NCBI GenBank assembly: GCA_041390105.1
Contig: JAWKQO010000002.1
Location: forward strand, 558,001 to 622,000
DNA: 64,000 nt
Direction: 5' to 3'
From: Gemmatimonadota bacterium
GTDB lineage: Bacteria > Gemmatimonadota > Gemmatimonadetes > Longimicrobiales > Gaopeijiaceae
Shown in pieces: positions 9,479 to 18,034 of the stretch; the stretch's first letter is position 1; every line of letters begins with the position of its first letter. The notes under the pieces were generated by a model that saw only the letters and a program-made list of their open reading frames with translations, searched no databases and was not told the origin of the DNA. The position numbers were made by a program, and so were the translations under genes.

Positions 9479-9595
9479 CTAGTCCTTGCCCTTGGACGGG
9501 TCCGGACCGGTGAGGATGGTGTAGTAGCACCAGATCGCCAGGCCCCAGACGAAGCTCAGCGAGACGACCAGTAGCACCCAACCGCCTGCAGTCAT
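9479..9595 (-). CDS. MetS-like small membrane subunit of a sodium symporter
   Basis: A 38-residue protein. The ATG shares one base with the TGA of the symporter gene (TGATG at 9597-9593), so the two are translationally coupled. It is one transmembrane helix (WVLLVVSLSFVWGLAIW, residues 6-22) with a short polar tail ending in GPDPSKGKD. This size, topology and position match the small subunit MetS that accompanies MetP in the Corynebacterium glutamicum methionine/alanine importer. I infer that it is needed for activity or stability of the larger protein. There is little sequence to compare, so the call rests on context. Confidence 0.7.
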   Translation of the reverse strand: MTAGGWVLLVVSLSFVWGLAIWCYYTILTGPDPSKGKD

Positions 9596-11217
9596 CAGTG
9601 GCCTCCTCGGGATGCGTGCGAAAGCGAGATGTCCTCGGCGCCGTCCAGGTCCATCCCCATCTCCTTCCAGCGTCGCTCACCGATGCGCACGAACCAGAAC
9701 AGCAGCAACAGCACGGCGGCGATCAGCAACAGCGCGCCTTGTGCCAGCGGCTGCTCTGCGATCTGTGCGATGGAAGCGGGAAGGTTGGCGATGCAGAATG
9801 CCACCAGGACGATCAACAGATAGAGCGGCGCCACCCACTTCATGATGAAGCGGAATACCGTCGGAATCTGGATCTGGGCGCCGTGATGGATCTCCTCCCA
9901 CCCGCGATCGATGCCGAAGATCCAGGAGAAGCAGATGATCTCGACCATCGCCAACACCAGGATCAGGAACGTTCCGACCCAGAAGTCGATGGTGTTCCAG
10001 AACACGCCGCCTTCGGTGTAGTAGATGACCAGGAACGACGACACCAGGCAGATCAGCACCGTATAGAGCACCGAGCGCTGCCGTGCGACACCGAGTGCTT
10101 CCTGGATGAAAGCGGCGGCTGGCTGGTACATCGAGATGGAGCTGGTCACCGCGGCCAGGAACAGCATGAAGAACCAGATGGCCCCGATGAACGGTCCGGC
10201 CGCACCCATCTGGGCAAAGACCACCGGCAGCGTCTGGAAGCCCAGGCCGAAGGTCCCGGTGGCGACGGCAGCGACGGTGCCCGAGAGCCCGAGGAAGACG
10301 AACGAAGCGGTCAACGTGATCAGGCCGCCGAAGCCCACCTCGAACAGCTCATTGGTGGCCGCGGCCGTGAGCCCCGAGAGTGCCACGTCCTGCTTGGAGC
10401 GGATGTAGGACGCGTAGTTGATGATGATTCCGAAGCCCACCGAGATGCTGAAGAAGATCTGACCGGCTGCGGCCAACCAGGTCTGGGGGTTGGCCAGGGC
10501 CGCGAAATCGGGGTTCCACATATACCCCAGCCCGTTCATCACACTCTGTTCCGGCAGGGCCGGGTCCGGCGTGCCCAGCGTCAGCACGCGGATGAGCACG
10601 ATGAACGCACAGACTGCCATGAGCGGCATGGCGAAGGAGACGAACTTCTCGATCCCCTTGGAGATGCCCCGCACGATCAGATAGATGTTGGCCGCGAAGG
10701 TGATCACCCAGAAGACCACGGTGGGCGGCCCACCCGCGCCGAACATCACGCCGTTTCCGTCCGTGCCGGTGAAGGCGTGGTAGAAGGCAGTCGAGGCGGC
10801 GGTTTGATCGGTGATGCTCGTGGTGGGATCGATGCCGAAGGAGCCGGTGAGGTAGGCCCAGAAGTAGCCCAAGCACCAGGCGGCGATGAACGTGTAGTAG
10901 AACGACACGGCCAGGGGGATCAGCACCCCCAGCACCCCGGCGTAGCGGGCCGCTCGGCCCTTGCCGATCACGCCCATGATGGCCGGCGCGGAGTGGAAGC
11001 CCTTCATGCCGCCGTAGCGCCCCATGGCCCACTCGGCCCAGCAGATCGGAATGCCGAGCAGGATGAGGGCCGCGAAATAGGGGATGAGGAAGGCTCCACC
11101 CCCGTTGGCTGCCGCCTGACCGGGGAACCGGAGGAAGTTCCCCAGTCCCACGGCCGATCCCGACACGGCCAGGATCACCCCGAGTCGGGATCCCCATTGC
11201 TCCGTCTTTTCGGTCAT
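9595..11217 (-). CDS. Sodium-dependent transporter of the NSS (SLC6-like) family
   Basis: 540 residues with about 12 hydrophobic helices. Helix 1 holds the hallmark GSAVGLGNFLRFPGQAAANG, which carries the sodium-binding and unwound region of the LeuT fold. NSS proteins move amino acids or amines into the cell with sodium. The coupled 38-residue partner suggests the MetP branch, meaning methionine or small neutral amino acids, but this is not proven. The ATG at 11217 follows a GGTGG ribosome site. A possible promoter is about 80 bases upstream. As the only sodium-coupled amino-acid carrier here, it may take up products of the many secreted peptidases. Confidence 0.9.
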   Translation of the reverse strand: MTEKTEQWGSRLGVILAVSGSAVGLGNFLRFPGQAAANGGGAFLIPYFAALILLGIPICWAEWAMGRYGGMKGFHSAPAIMGVIGKGRAARYAGVLGVLIPLAVSFYYTFIAAWCLGYFWAYLTGSFGIDPTTSITDQTAASTAFYHAFTGTDGNGVMFGAGGPPTVVFWVITFAANIYLIVRGISKGIEKFVSFAMPLMAVCAFIVLIRVLTLGTPDPALPEQSVMNGLGYMWNPDFAALANPQTWLAAAGQIFFSISVGFGIIINYASYIRSKQDVALSGLTAAATNELFEVGFGGLITLTASFVFLGLSGTVAAVATGTFGLGFQTLPVVFAQMGAAGPFIGAIWFFMLFLAAVTSSISMYQPAAAFIQEALGVARQRSVLYTVLICLVSSFLVIYYTEGGVFWNTIDFWVGTFLILVLAMVEIICFSWIFGIDRGWEEIHHGAQIQIPTVFRFIMKWVAPLYLLIVLVAFCIANLPASIAQIAEQPLAQGALLLIAAVLLLLFWFVRIGERRWKEMGMDLDGAEDISLSHASRGGH

Positions 11218-11297
11218 CCACCACCCCCGTCGCGCGTTGAGTCCGACACGGTCGGCCCCAGGCCCGGGAGGCGGTGGGGTCCGCGTTTGGCGGTGTG

Positions 11298-11327
11298 ACT
11301 ATTCGGTCGGACCCGCCGGCGGGTCAA
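11298..11327 (-). promoter_or_regulatory. Candidate promoter of the symporter operon with an internal palindrome
   Basis: Reading the minus strand, TTGACC (11327-11322) and AATAGT (11303-11298) are 18 bases apart, matching a sigma-70 promoter at 3-4 of 6 positions in each box. The spacer contains most of a perfect 16-base palindrome, GACCCGCCGGCGGGTC (11310-11325). It could be a repressor site, or simply the hairpin that ends the permease transcript running toward it. Confidence 0.35.
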
Positions 11328-11359
11328 GTTGGGGGCGGATCGGTGGTGAGGGGGCCGGC

Positions 11360-14101
11360 TCAGCTTTCTCTCAGCACCTCCGCCGGATCCACCGTCGTGG
11401 CGTTGCGGGCCGGGAGCCAGCAAGCGACCAGGGAGGCCAGCAGAAGCACGCCTCCGGTCGTGGCGAGCACGAGCGGATCGGCGGGACGCACACCGAACAG
11501 GAAGGCACGCAGCACTCGGTGGGCGGGCAGCGTGGCCACGAAGCCGCACAGGAGGCCACCGGCCGCGATGGTGAGGCCCCCCCGGAAGACCAGTCGGACC
11601 ACGGTGGCGCGACTCGCTCCCAGCGCGACACGAACCCCTAGCTCCTGGCGCCGCTCCCCGACCGCATGGGCCAGAGCTCCGTAGAGACCCAGGGCGGCCA
11701 GCAGCGTGGCGACGACCGCGAAGCCGCCGATGATCACGGCGTGGAAGCGGGGCGCGATGCGCGTCGCGGCCATGCGGTCGTCCATCGTCTGGATCGGGTT
11801 CGGGGGGAGCACCGGATTGAAGCGGCGGGCCGCCTCGCGCAGCCCGGTCCGGACCACCTCCGGGGCAGCGTCGCTGCGCACAAGCGCCTCCATGAACGTC
11901 CACTCCGATTGTCGGTGTGGAACGTAGAGCGCGGGCAGGGCTCCCTCGTCCGTGCGTGCCTGGACGATGTTCGCGACGACGCCGACGATGTGCGCGGTGA
12001 CGTCCTGGTCACCGTCCACGAGTCGGATCGGGGTCCCGAGCGCGACCCGACCTCCGAGCTGGGTCTGCACGAACGCGTCGTTGACGACCGCCACTCGCGC
12101 AGCGTCGGGTCCGTCGCCGTCGGTGAACACCCTTCCCTCCAATACCTCGGTGCGGAGCGTCGCGAAATATCCGGGCGTGACCGCATACCCGGCGATGCCT
12201 TCGCGCTGCGTGTCCTCAGCATCTCCCGGAAGCAGCACCCTGGGGGCCCAGGACGGCGTTCGAAACGGCGGATCGGTGACACCGGCCACCGCGGTGATGC
12301 TCGGGACACCCGCCAGCTCAGCGAGCAGGCGGTCCCAATCCTGCCAAGGCTCCAGCTCGGGAGCGCCGGGGCGCTTCAACGGAACTCTCAGCGTGGTCAA
12401 GCCTTCGGCGTCGAAGCCCGGATCGGTGCTGTGCAGGTGCACCAGCGATGCGAACAGGAGGGAGGCGCTGGACACCAACACCATGGCTACGGCCATCTGA
12501 CTGCCGACCAGCAGGGAGCGCAGCCGAGCGGCGCCTTTGGGTCTGCCACGCGCGTGCAGAACGCCCGCCCGGAACGGCAGGCGTGCGGTCAGGCGGGCGG
12601 CGGGAAGGACGCCGGCGACGAGTCCTGCTCCCACCGACGTCAACAGCGCGATGGCGAGCACCCTGCCGTCGACGCCGATCTCATGCAGTCGGGGAATGGA
12701 GGGCGGCGCGTACCGCACGAACACGGCGACCCCCGCGTAGGCGGAAGCGACGCCGAGTGCTCCTCCCAGCAGAGCGAGCAACCCTGCCTCACCGACCAAG
12801 AGGCGCATCAGTTGAGCACGCCCGGAACCGAGAGCCATCCGGATATCCAGCTCGCGCATACGCTCGAGCGCGCGAGCGAGCAGCAGCGTGGCGGCGTTGA
12901 GCGAGGAGAGCGCCAGGAGCAGAGCGGCAGCGCCCAGGAAAAGGCGCAGGATAGACGCAGAACGTCCCACCGTCTGTCCGAGCAGCGTATTGACGCCGAT
13001 GCCCAGGTGGGAGCCGTCGGGATACACGTTGCTTGCGGGGAACTCCTGCGCCAGGGCCGCGGCCACGGCGCGCGCTTCCGCGCGCGCGGCCGGCACGTTG
13101 GCTCCCGTGCGGAGCCGCCCGATCACCACCAGGGTTCGGCGCCCCCGCTCTGCGTAGCGTGGGTGGTCCCGTCGCAGAGGAAGCCAGAACTGGGGCGCCT
13201 CGTTGAAGAACGTCTCGGGTGGCTGGAACCCCTCGGGGAGCACGCCGACGACGGTAAGCGCGCCACCGAAGCGATCGAGTGTCCTTCCCAGGATGCCGGG
13301 GTCAGCGCCGAAGCGCTGCTGCCACGCTGCATGCGAGAGCAGCACCACATTCTGGACCGCGCTGGACTCCTCTTCGGGGAGGAACGTACGGCCCAGGGCA
13401 GGGCGCACACCCAGGATGGTGAAGAACTCCGATCCGACCTCCGCGGCGCTCACCAGCTCGGGACCGTCTCCCTGGTCCGGGATCAGCACGCTGGTGCGCT
13501 CGATCGCGGCCAGCCGCTCCAGCGTGTGCGAGCGTTCCTGGAAGTCATCGAGATTGGCCAGCGACATTCCCGCGAGATGCTGAAGCTGTTCGCTCTCGTC
13601 CTCCCACTCCCGTCCCGGAAAGGTGGCTCCCAGCGCCACCAGCCTCCCCGGCTCTTCGTAGTCCAGGGGGCGGAAGAGCACGCCGTCCACTACCGAGTAG
13701 ATCGTGGTCGTGGCCCCGATCCCCACACCCAGCGTGAGCGCGACGCCCAGGGCCAAGCGCGGCCGCCGGAACAGGCCGCGTGCAGTGATCATCGCTTCCT
13801 GTCGCCAGCCCCCCATCCTCCACCTCCTCGTCGTCAACCCACCCCTCCTGGAATCGCGCTGCGCCGTCCGAGCCCGGGCAGCTCGCCAACGGACACGCAC
13901 ATGGGCGGGTCGCCACCATGCCCAGAGGGCACCGATGATCTGCCGGCGCAGACGCCGTCGGACGACGCTCACGGGCAGGCCCCGCTCGAGGTCGTCCTGG
14001 TATCGCTCGAGCACGTCTCCGATCAGGGCTTCATTCCCCGCTCCGCGCAGGGCCTGCTGCAGGAGCCACAGCGCGACGCGGGGCGGCTGGGAGTCGCTCA
14101 C
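11360..14101 (-). CDS. ADOP-type duplicated MacB/FtsX permease (module 1)
   Basis: 913 residues. The N-terminal 65 or so (WLLQQALRGAGNEALIGDVLERYQ and on) resemble the permease prefix domain of these proteins. After it come two copies of the same unit: a transmembrane helix, a periplasmic MacB-type domain and an FtsX-type three-helix bundle; FtsX-like signatures are ERMRELDIRMALGSGRAQLM and ERRQELGVRVALGASRATVV. This is the architecture called acidobacterial duplicated orphan permease. No ABC ATPase is encoded nearby, so it must borrow one or work in signalling. The start overlaps the PadR stop by 4 bases (ATGA), so it is controlled by that regulator's promoter. Confidence 0.88.
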   Translation of the reverse strand: MSDSQPPRVALWLLQQALRGAGNEALIGDVLERYQDDLERGLPVSVVRRRLRRQIIGALWAWWRPAHVRVRWRAARARTAQRDSRRGGLTTRRWRMGGWRQEAMITARGLFRRPRLALGVALTLGVGIGATTTIYSVVDGVLFRPLDYEEPGRLVALGATFPGREWEDESEQLQHLAGMSLANLDDFQERSHTLERLAAIERTSVLIPDQGDGPELVSAAEVGSEFFTILGVRPALGRTFLPEEESSAVQNVVLLSHAAWQQRFGADPGILGRTLDRFGGALTVVGVLPEGFQPPETFFNEAPQFWLPLRRDHPRYAERGRRTLVVIGRLRTGANVPAARAEARAVAAALAQEFPASNVYPDGSHLGIGVNTLLGQTVGRSASILRLFLGAAALLLALSSLNAATLLLARALERMRELDIRMALGSGRAQLMRLLVGEAGLLALLGGALGVASAYAGVAVFVRYAPPSIPRLHEIGVDGRVLAIALLTSVGAGLVAGVLPAARLTARLPFRAGVLHARGRPKGAARLRSLLVGSQMAVAMVLVSSASLLFASLVHLHSTDPGFDAEGLTTLRVPLKRPGAPELEPWQDWDRLLAELAGVPSITAVAGVTDPPFRTPSWAPRVLLPGDAEDTQREGIAGYAVTPGYFATLRTEVLEGRVFTDGDGPDAARVAVVNDAFVQTQLGGRVALGTPIRLVDGDQDVTAHIVGVVANIVQARTDEGALPALYVPHRQSEWTFMEALVRSDAAPEVVRTGLREAARRFNPVLPPNPIQTMDDRMAATRIAPRFHAVIIGGFAVVATLLAALGLYGALAHAVGERRQELGVRVALGASRATVVRLVFRGGLTIAAGGLLCGFVATLPAHRVLRAFLFGVRPADPLVLATTGGVLLLASLVACWLPARNATTVDPAEVLRES

Positions 14102-14442
14102 GCCGATTCGCCCGCCGCGAGGGCGTCGAGCTTCGGAAGCAGCCCCTGCGCCATGTCACGCAGCGTGCGGGTGCTGCGCTGAAGCTCGCGGGCGCCCTCA
14201 GGCTCGATGCGGTAGAGCCGGGTGCGGCGCCCGCCTCGGCGCGGAGTGGGTGCGCCTTCGCGGGCAGTCACAAAGCCTCGGGTGGTCAGGCGCTCGAGCG
14301 CGGTGTAGATGGCCCCGGCCGAGATCGCACGCCCGGTGCGGTCCTCGATCGTGCGCCCGATGGCCGCGCCGTAGGCCTCTTCTTCCAGATCCACGATGGC
14401 GAGGAGAATCAACACCTCCAGCTCCCCGAGGGACCGTCCCAT
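14098..14442 (-). CDS. PadR-family transcriptional repressor (module 1)
   Basis: 114 residues with the PadR winged-helix core: LGELEVLILLAIVDLEEEAYGAAIGRTIE, AGAIYTALERLTTRGFVTAR and a basic wing GRRTRLYRIEPEGARELQ. The short C-terminal helix serves for dimer formation. The ATG at 14442 has a very good ribosome site, AGGGAGGTGA. It is first in an operon with the ADOP permease, with which it overlaps by four bases. PadR proteins normally repress their own operon until a toxic or hydrophobic ligand binds. A perfect inverted repeat just upstream is the likely operator. Confidence 0.92.
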   Translation of the reverse strand: MGRSLGELEVLILLAIVDLEEEAYGAAIGRTIEDRTGRAISAGAIYTALERLTTRGFVTAREGAPTPRRGGRRTRLYRIEPEGARELQRSTRTLRDMAQGLLPKLDALAAGESA

Positions 14443-14455
14443 CGTTCACCTCCCT

Positions 14456-14480
14456 ATATACACTCCACTGTAGTGTATAT
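14456..14480 (-). promoter_or_regulatory. Likely PadR operator (inverted repeat)
   Basis: Two perfect 9-base arms, ATATACACT (14456-14464) and AGTGTATAT (14472-14480), around 7 bases, ending 13 bases before the PadR start codon. The AT-rich arms stand out from the GC-rich surroundings and include TATATA, a plausible -10 box. The position fits self-repression; binding is inferred. Confidence 0.7.
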
Positions 14481-14517
14481 TACGGGGCACCGCCCCCGGG
14501 CGCCATGGGCAGTCCCG

Positions 14518-16113
14518 TCATCGGGCTCCGGCGACGCCCCGACCGAAGCTGGTCAGCGCGGAGCCCGCGATCAGCCCACCGGCCAGCACGTACATGGGGG
14601 ATTCGGCAGCCGAGCCGAAGCGTCGTAGCAGCAGGACTCGCAAAGCGAGCGCGACGCACACCGTCCAGCCTGCCGCCGCATTCAGGATCAGCAGGCCGGT
14701 GGCGAACAGCACGCCGAGCTGGCGGGAGGGGCCACCCAGCCACTGCAGGGCCGCGCCAGGCAGCGCCCACAGCAGCAGCGCGCGGAGCAGGGCGGGGTCG
14801 GCCCCAGCCTGGAGGGTGGCCAAATAGACCCGGTCCACCGGAGGAAACAGATCGGCGGAGAAGTAGCGGGAATAGGTGAGGGCGACAAAGAGGGCCGCCA
14901 CGCCAAACCCCAGCAGCTCCGCCCCCAGTTGCGCGCGTCGCCCCGCCCGTTCGTAGGCGGGGCGGCTCCCCCGACCGCGCAGGAGCCAGCCTGCCTTGAG
15001 GTCGTAGCCCATGTCGGCGAAGGCAGGGCCGGTAGACGCGGTGAAGCCCACCAGGAACGCGAGTGGCAGCGGGGGGAAGCCCAACTGGATGCCCAGTACC
15101 AGGAAGATCAGGGCGGTCGCGAACGCGGGGAACCAACCCGCGTGCATGGCGGCGATCCCCACGATGAGCTCGGAAGCCAGCGCTGCCACTGCCGCGAACA
15201 CCACGAACAGGGCGAGTTGTGCCGGAGGCATTGCGGCGGGGAGACCGGCCAGCAGCGCGATCAGGGACGCCGCCGCGGCGAACGCGAGGAATCCTCCCGC
15301 CACGGAACGCGGGAGGCGAGTCGGGGCGTCAGGCCCTTCCCCCTCTCGCTCATCGCTGTCTTCCCGTGCGCGCCCCACGGCCCGCACGATCTGCAGGAGC
15401 GCCACCAGCCCGGCACCGATCATGAACCCGTGGGGCACGTACATCTGGTTCAGGTCGAGCCCCAACAGGGGTGCGTAGGCGCGAGCCAGCAAACCCGCGC
15501 CGAACAGAGCGAGCGCCCACACGTTGCCGATCCAGCACACGCCGAAGACATCCATGGGAATGCCGAACCACTGACCGAGCGCACCAGCGCCGGCACCCAG
15601 CCCCAGCAGCCGGGCGCGGCTTCCTCCCTGGTCCCCCGCGATCAACACTTCGGCGGTGGCTACGCCCGAGGGCCATGATCCGGTGGCGGGATAGACGCTC
15701 GAGTCGAATACGCGGTACAACATGAGCGCGTCGATGAGCAGGCCGAGGGTGGCGCCGATCAGCATCACCGGCACCAGGTCGGCGCGCCCGATCAGCCAGA
15801 TCACGCCGATGGGAAGGAGCAGGGCGTTGGCCGCCCCGAAGGTGGCGCCCGAGATCACGGTCTGCATCAGGTTCTGGCGCGCCGGATCGCGAAACGACGC
15901 CAGGGCCGTCAGCGGAATCCGTGCGATCGCCATTGCCACGATGGCACCGATGATGGAGCTGTTGGGTGTGATCCCCACCCGGGTCAGCAACTCGAGGCCG
16001 ATCACGGTTCCCAGCACGGCCAGGGCCGCCCCGACCAGAAGCGTGAGTGGCTCGAACAGCGTTGGATGACGGGGGGTGCGCGGCGGCTCCACGCCGGGCG
16101 GCCGGTCGTTCAC
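14518..16113 (-). CDS. OPT-family oligopeptide transporter
   Basis: 531 residues and roughly 14 hydrophobic helices. OPT features include TPNSSIIGAIVAMAIARIPL, the helix region with GATFGAANALLLPIGV, and YPATGSWPSGVATAEVLIAG. OPT proteins import peptides, peptide-like chelates or modified peptides with protons. The start is the GTG at 16113 that overlaps the AroM stop by 4 bases (GTGA); the frame stays open for 285 more codons antisense to other genes, which is not coding. Co-transcription with AroM and the divergent DUF917/HyuA pair suggests that its cargo is the substrate of those enzymes rather than general peptides. Confidence 0.85.
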   Translation of the reverse strand: MNDRPPGVEPPRTPRHPTLFEPLTLLVGAALAVLGTVIGLELLTRVGITPNSSIIGAIVAMAIARIPLTALASFRDPARQNLMQTVISGATFGAANALLLPIGVIWLIGRADLVPVMLIGATLGLLIDALMLYRVFDSSVYPATGSWPSGVATAEVLIAGDQGGSRARLLGLGAGAGALGQWFGIPMDVFGVCWIGNVWALALFGAGLLARAYAPLLGLDLNQMYVPHGFMIGAGLVALLQIVRAVGRAREDSDEREGEGPDAPTRLPRSVAGGFLAFAAAASLIALLAGLPAAMPPAQLALFVVFAAVAALASELIVGIAAMHAGWFPAFATALIFLVLGIQLGFPPLPLAFLVGFTASTGPAFADMGYDLKAGWLLRGRGSRPAYERAGRRAQLGAELLGFGVAALFVALTYSRYFSADLFPPVDRVYLATLQAGADPALLRALLLWALPGAALQWLGGPSRQLGVLFATGLLILNAAAGWTVCVALALRVLLLRRFGSAAESPMYVLAGGLIAGSALTSFGRGVAGAR

Positions 16114-16790
16114 AGCAGTTGCCGCAGGGCGCCCGCGACCAGCCGCCGTGCCAGCAGGACCGGAGCGCGCGTCGCAGCGCGCACGCGCGCCAACATGGCT
16201 TCGTCGTAGCCCATGCAATGCATCACGATGAGATCGGCGTCCGCCAGCTCCCGGGCCGCCTCCGCGAAGCGGCTGTCGCGGTAGGGCGTGGAGTGCGACG
16301 CGACCACGCGCATCTCCCCGAGCGGCCAGCCGCGGCGCTCGGCCTCCCGGGCCTGCGCTTCGTGCGGCACCAGCACGCCCAATGTGCGCACAGCGGCCGC
16401 CAGCGCGGTTACGCCATGGTCCACCACCGCCTGGGCTGGGACGAACGGTGTCTGCAGCGCCGCGGGCGGGAAGTGGCCCGTGCACAGCAGGACGATGGCG
16501 TCCAGGGCCTGCCCGTCCAGTTCGGTGAGCAGCGCGGACACGCGCGCGTGCACACGGGCTGCGGCGAGGGTCGCTTCCGACCCATCTCGCAGTCGGCTCA
16601 CCAGGCGGGGCTCGTCTCCAGTTGGCTCGAGGGCGCGGATGGCATCGGGCGAAAGCCCGTCCAGCGCCCCCCGCTCGACCGCGGTGAAGGGGAGGCCGAC
16701 CCAATCCCGGATCTCGGGCACGATGTCGTCCCGGGGAGACTGGCCGATGGTAACGAAGCCCACCCGGGCCGGGCGAGCCGAGGATGACAT
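16110..16790 (-). CDS. AroM-family protein with a racemase-like two-cysteine layout
   Basis: 226 residues from the ATG at 16790; in-frame ATGs at 16808 and 16856 exist, but the family begins just before RVGFVTIGQSPRDDIVP. The protein aligns by eye with E. coli AroM (TIG at the start, MHCMGYDEAML near the end). Two cysteines, C103 in VLLCTGHFPP and C192 in VMHCMGYDE, sit where Asp/Glu/hydantoin racemases carry their catalytic pair; E. coli AroM lacks the first as I recall it. AroM has no proven function. I infer an isomerase or racemase acting on the imported compound. It is translated together with the OPT transporter. Confidence 0.8.
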   Translation of the reverse strand: MSSSARPARVGFVTIGQSPRDDIVPEIRDWVGLPFTAVERGALDGLSPDAIRALEPTGDEPRLVSRLRDGSEATLAAARVHARVSALLTELDGQALDAIVLLCTGHFPPAALQTPFVPAQAVVDHGVTALAAAVRTLGVLVPHEAQAREAERRGWPLGEMRVVASHSTPYRDSRFAEAARELADADLIVMHCMGYDEAMLARVRAATRAPVLLARRLVAGALRQLL

Positions 16791-16867
16791 GTGTGGGTCG
16801 GCGTGCATGCGCTGGGGTGGGGGAAGTGTCTTGCCCGCACGGTACGGCACGGGCATGATCCTGCGCC

Positions 16868-18034
16868 ATGCCGGACCTTGGAGACCCACCCAAGTTGGAC
16901 CGCGCCTCGGGTTGGCGCGCCGACGGCACCCGCGAGATCGCGCCGGGAGAGCTGGAGTTGTTGGCCACCGGCGCGTGGATTCTGGGCGCCGGCGGAGGCG
17001 GGAGCCCCTACCACGCCTTCCTCAACGCGCGTGAACAGGCCGGGCGCGGCGTCCGAGTGACATTGCTCGATCCTCGGCACCTCGACGACGACGACCTGGT
17101 CGCTGTGGTCTCCAACATGGGGGCGCCGCTGGTGGGGCAAGAGCGGCTCTCCGATCCCGCGTTCGCGGTCAAGCCGCTGCGGCTCATGGAGCGCTATCTG
17201 GGACGGTCCTTCCGTGCGGTGATGTCGCTCGAGATCGGCGGCGGGAATGCGCTGCAGCCCCTGTTGATCGCCGGGGAGACCGGGCTGCCGGTGGTCGACG
17301 CCGATTGCATGGGGCGGGCCTATCCCGAGGCCCAGATGACAACCTTCGCCATCGGGGACCTGGAGATGTTTCCGCTCACGTTGGCGGACATCCGGGACAA
17401 CGAGGTGATCGTGGCCCGGGCGGCGTCCTGGAAATGGATGGAGCGTGTGAGCCGGGCCGCGTGCACAGCGGTGGGCTCCATCGCGGCCACCTGCAAAGCG
17501 CCACGCACGGGGCGCGAGGTGAAGGAATGGGGCGTCTTGCACACGGTGACCCAGGCCATCCGTCTGGGGCGGGCCGTGCACCGGGCCCGAGTGCTCCATG
17601 GCGATCCGGTGGCGGCGGCGGTGCAGACCGGGGACGGCGTTCGCATCCTGGTGGGGAAAGTCACCGATGTGGTTCGCCGCGCCACCGAGGGCTTTCTACG
17701 GGGTGCCGTACGGATCGCGGGATTGGGTGAGGATGTGGGTTCCGAGCTGGCCATCGACTTCCAGAACGAGTGGACGGTCGCCCGTCGGGACGGGATTCCC
17801 GTGGTCACCGTGCCGGACATCATCGCCGTGCTCGACACGGAGTCGGGCGAAGCGGTGGGAACCGAGACGATCCGCTATGGCCAACGGGTCACGGTCATCG
17901 CGCTGCCGGCCCCCCCGCTACAGACCACTCCCAAAGGGCTCGACCACGTGGGCCCCCGGGCCTTCGGTCACGATCTCGATTTCGTCTCCCCCTTCGCCGG
18001 TCGCTCGGATTGGGCGCAGCGGGAGGGACCGTGA
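16868..18034 (+). CDS. DUF917 / S-methyl-thiohydantoin desulfurase-like protein
   Basis: 388 residues matching the DUF917 family (Pfam S-Me-THD): the N-terminal LATGAWILGAGGGGSPYHAF, then VVSNMGAPLVGQERL, GGGNALQPLLIAGETGLPVVDADCMGRAYPE and the C-terminal domain with VPDIIAVLDTESGEAVGTE. One family branch removes sulfur from thiohydantoins; most others are uncharacterised and sit beside HyuA-type proteins, as here. The invariant-looking Cys in DADCMGRAYPE is present. It overlaps the hydantoinase gene by four bases and is divergent from AroM across 77 bases. The precise reaction is not known. Confidence 0.85.
   Translation: MPDLGDPPKLDRASGWRADGTREIAPGELELLATGAWILGAGGGGSPYHAFLNAREQAGRGVRVTLLDPRHLDDDDLVAVVSNMGAPLVGQERLSDPAFAVKPLRLMERYLGRSFRAVMSLEIGGGNALQPLLIAGETGLPVVDADCMGRAYPEAQMTTFAIGDLEMFPLTLADIRDNEVIVARAASWKWMERVSRAACTAVGSIAATCKAPRTGREVKEWGVLHTVTQAIRLGRAVHRARVLHGDPVAAAVQTGDGVRILVGKVTDVVRRATEGFLRGAVRIAGLGEDVGSELAIDFQNEWTVARRDGIPVVTVPDIIAVLDTESGEAVGTETIRYGQRVTVIALPAPPLQTTPKGLDHVGPRAFGHDLDFVSPFAGRSDWAQREGP

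Noticed and set aside
14518..16968. Long version of the OPT transporter frame
   Set aside because: The upstream 285 codons are a shadow of the AroM gene; the GTGA overlap at 16113 gives a sensible start.
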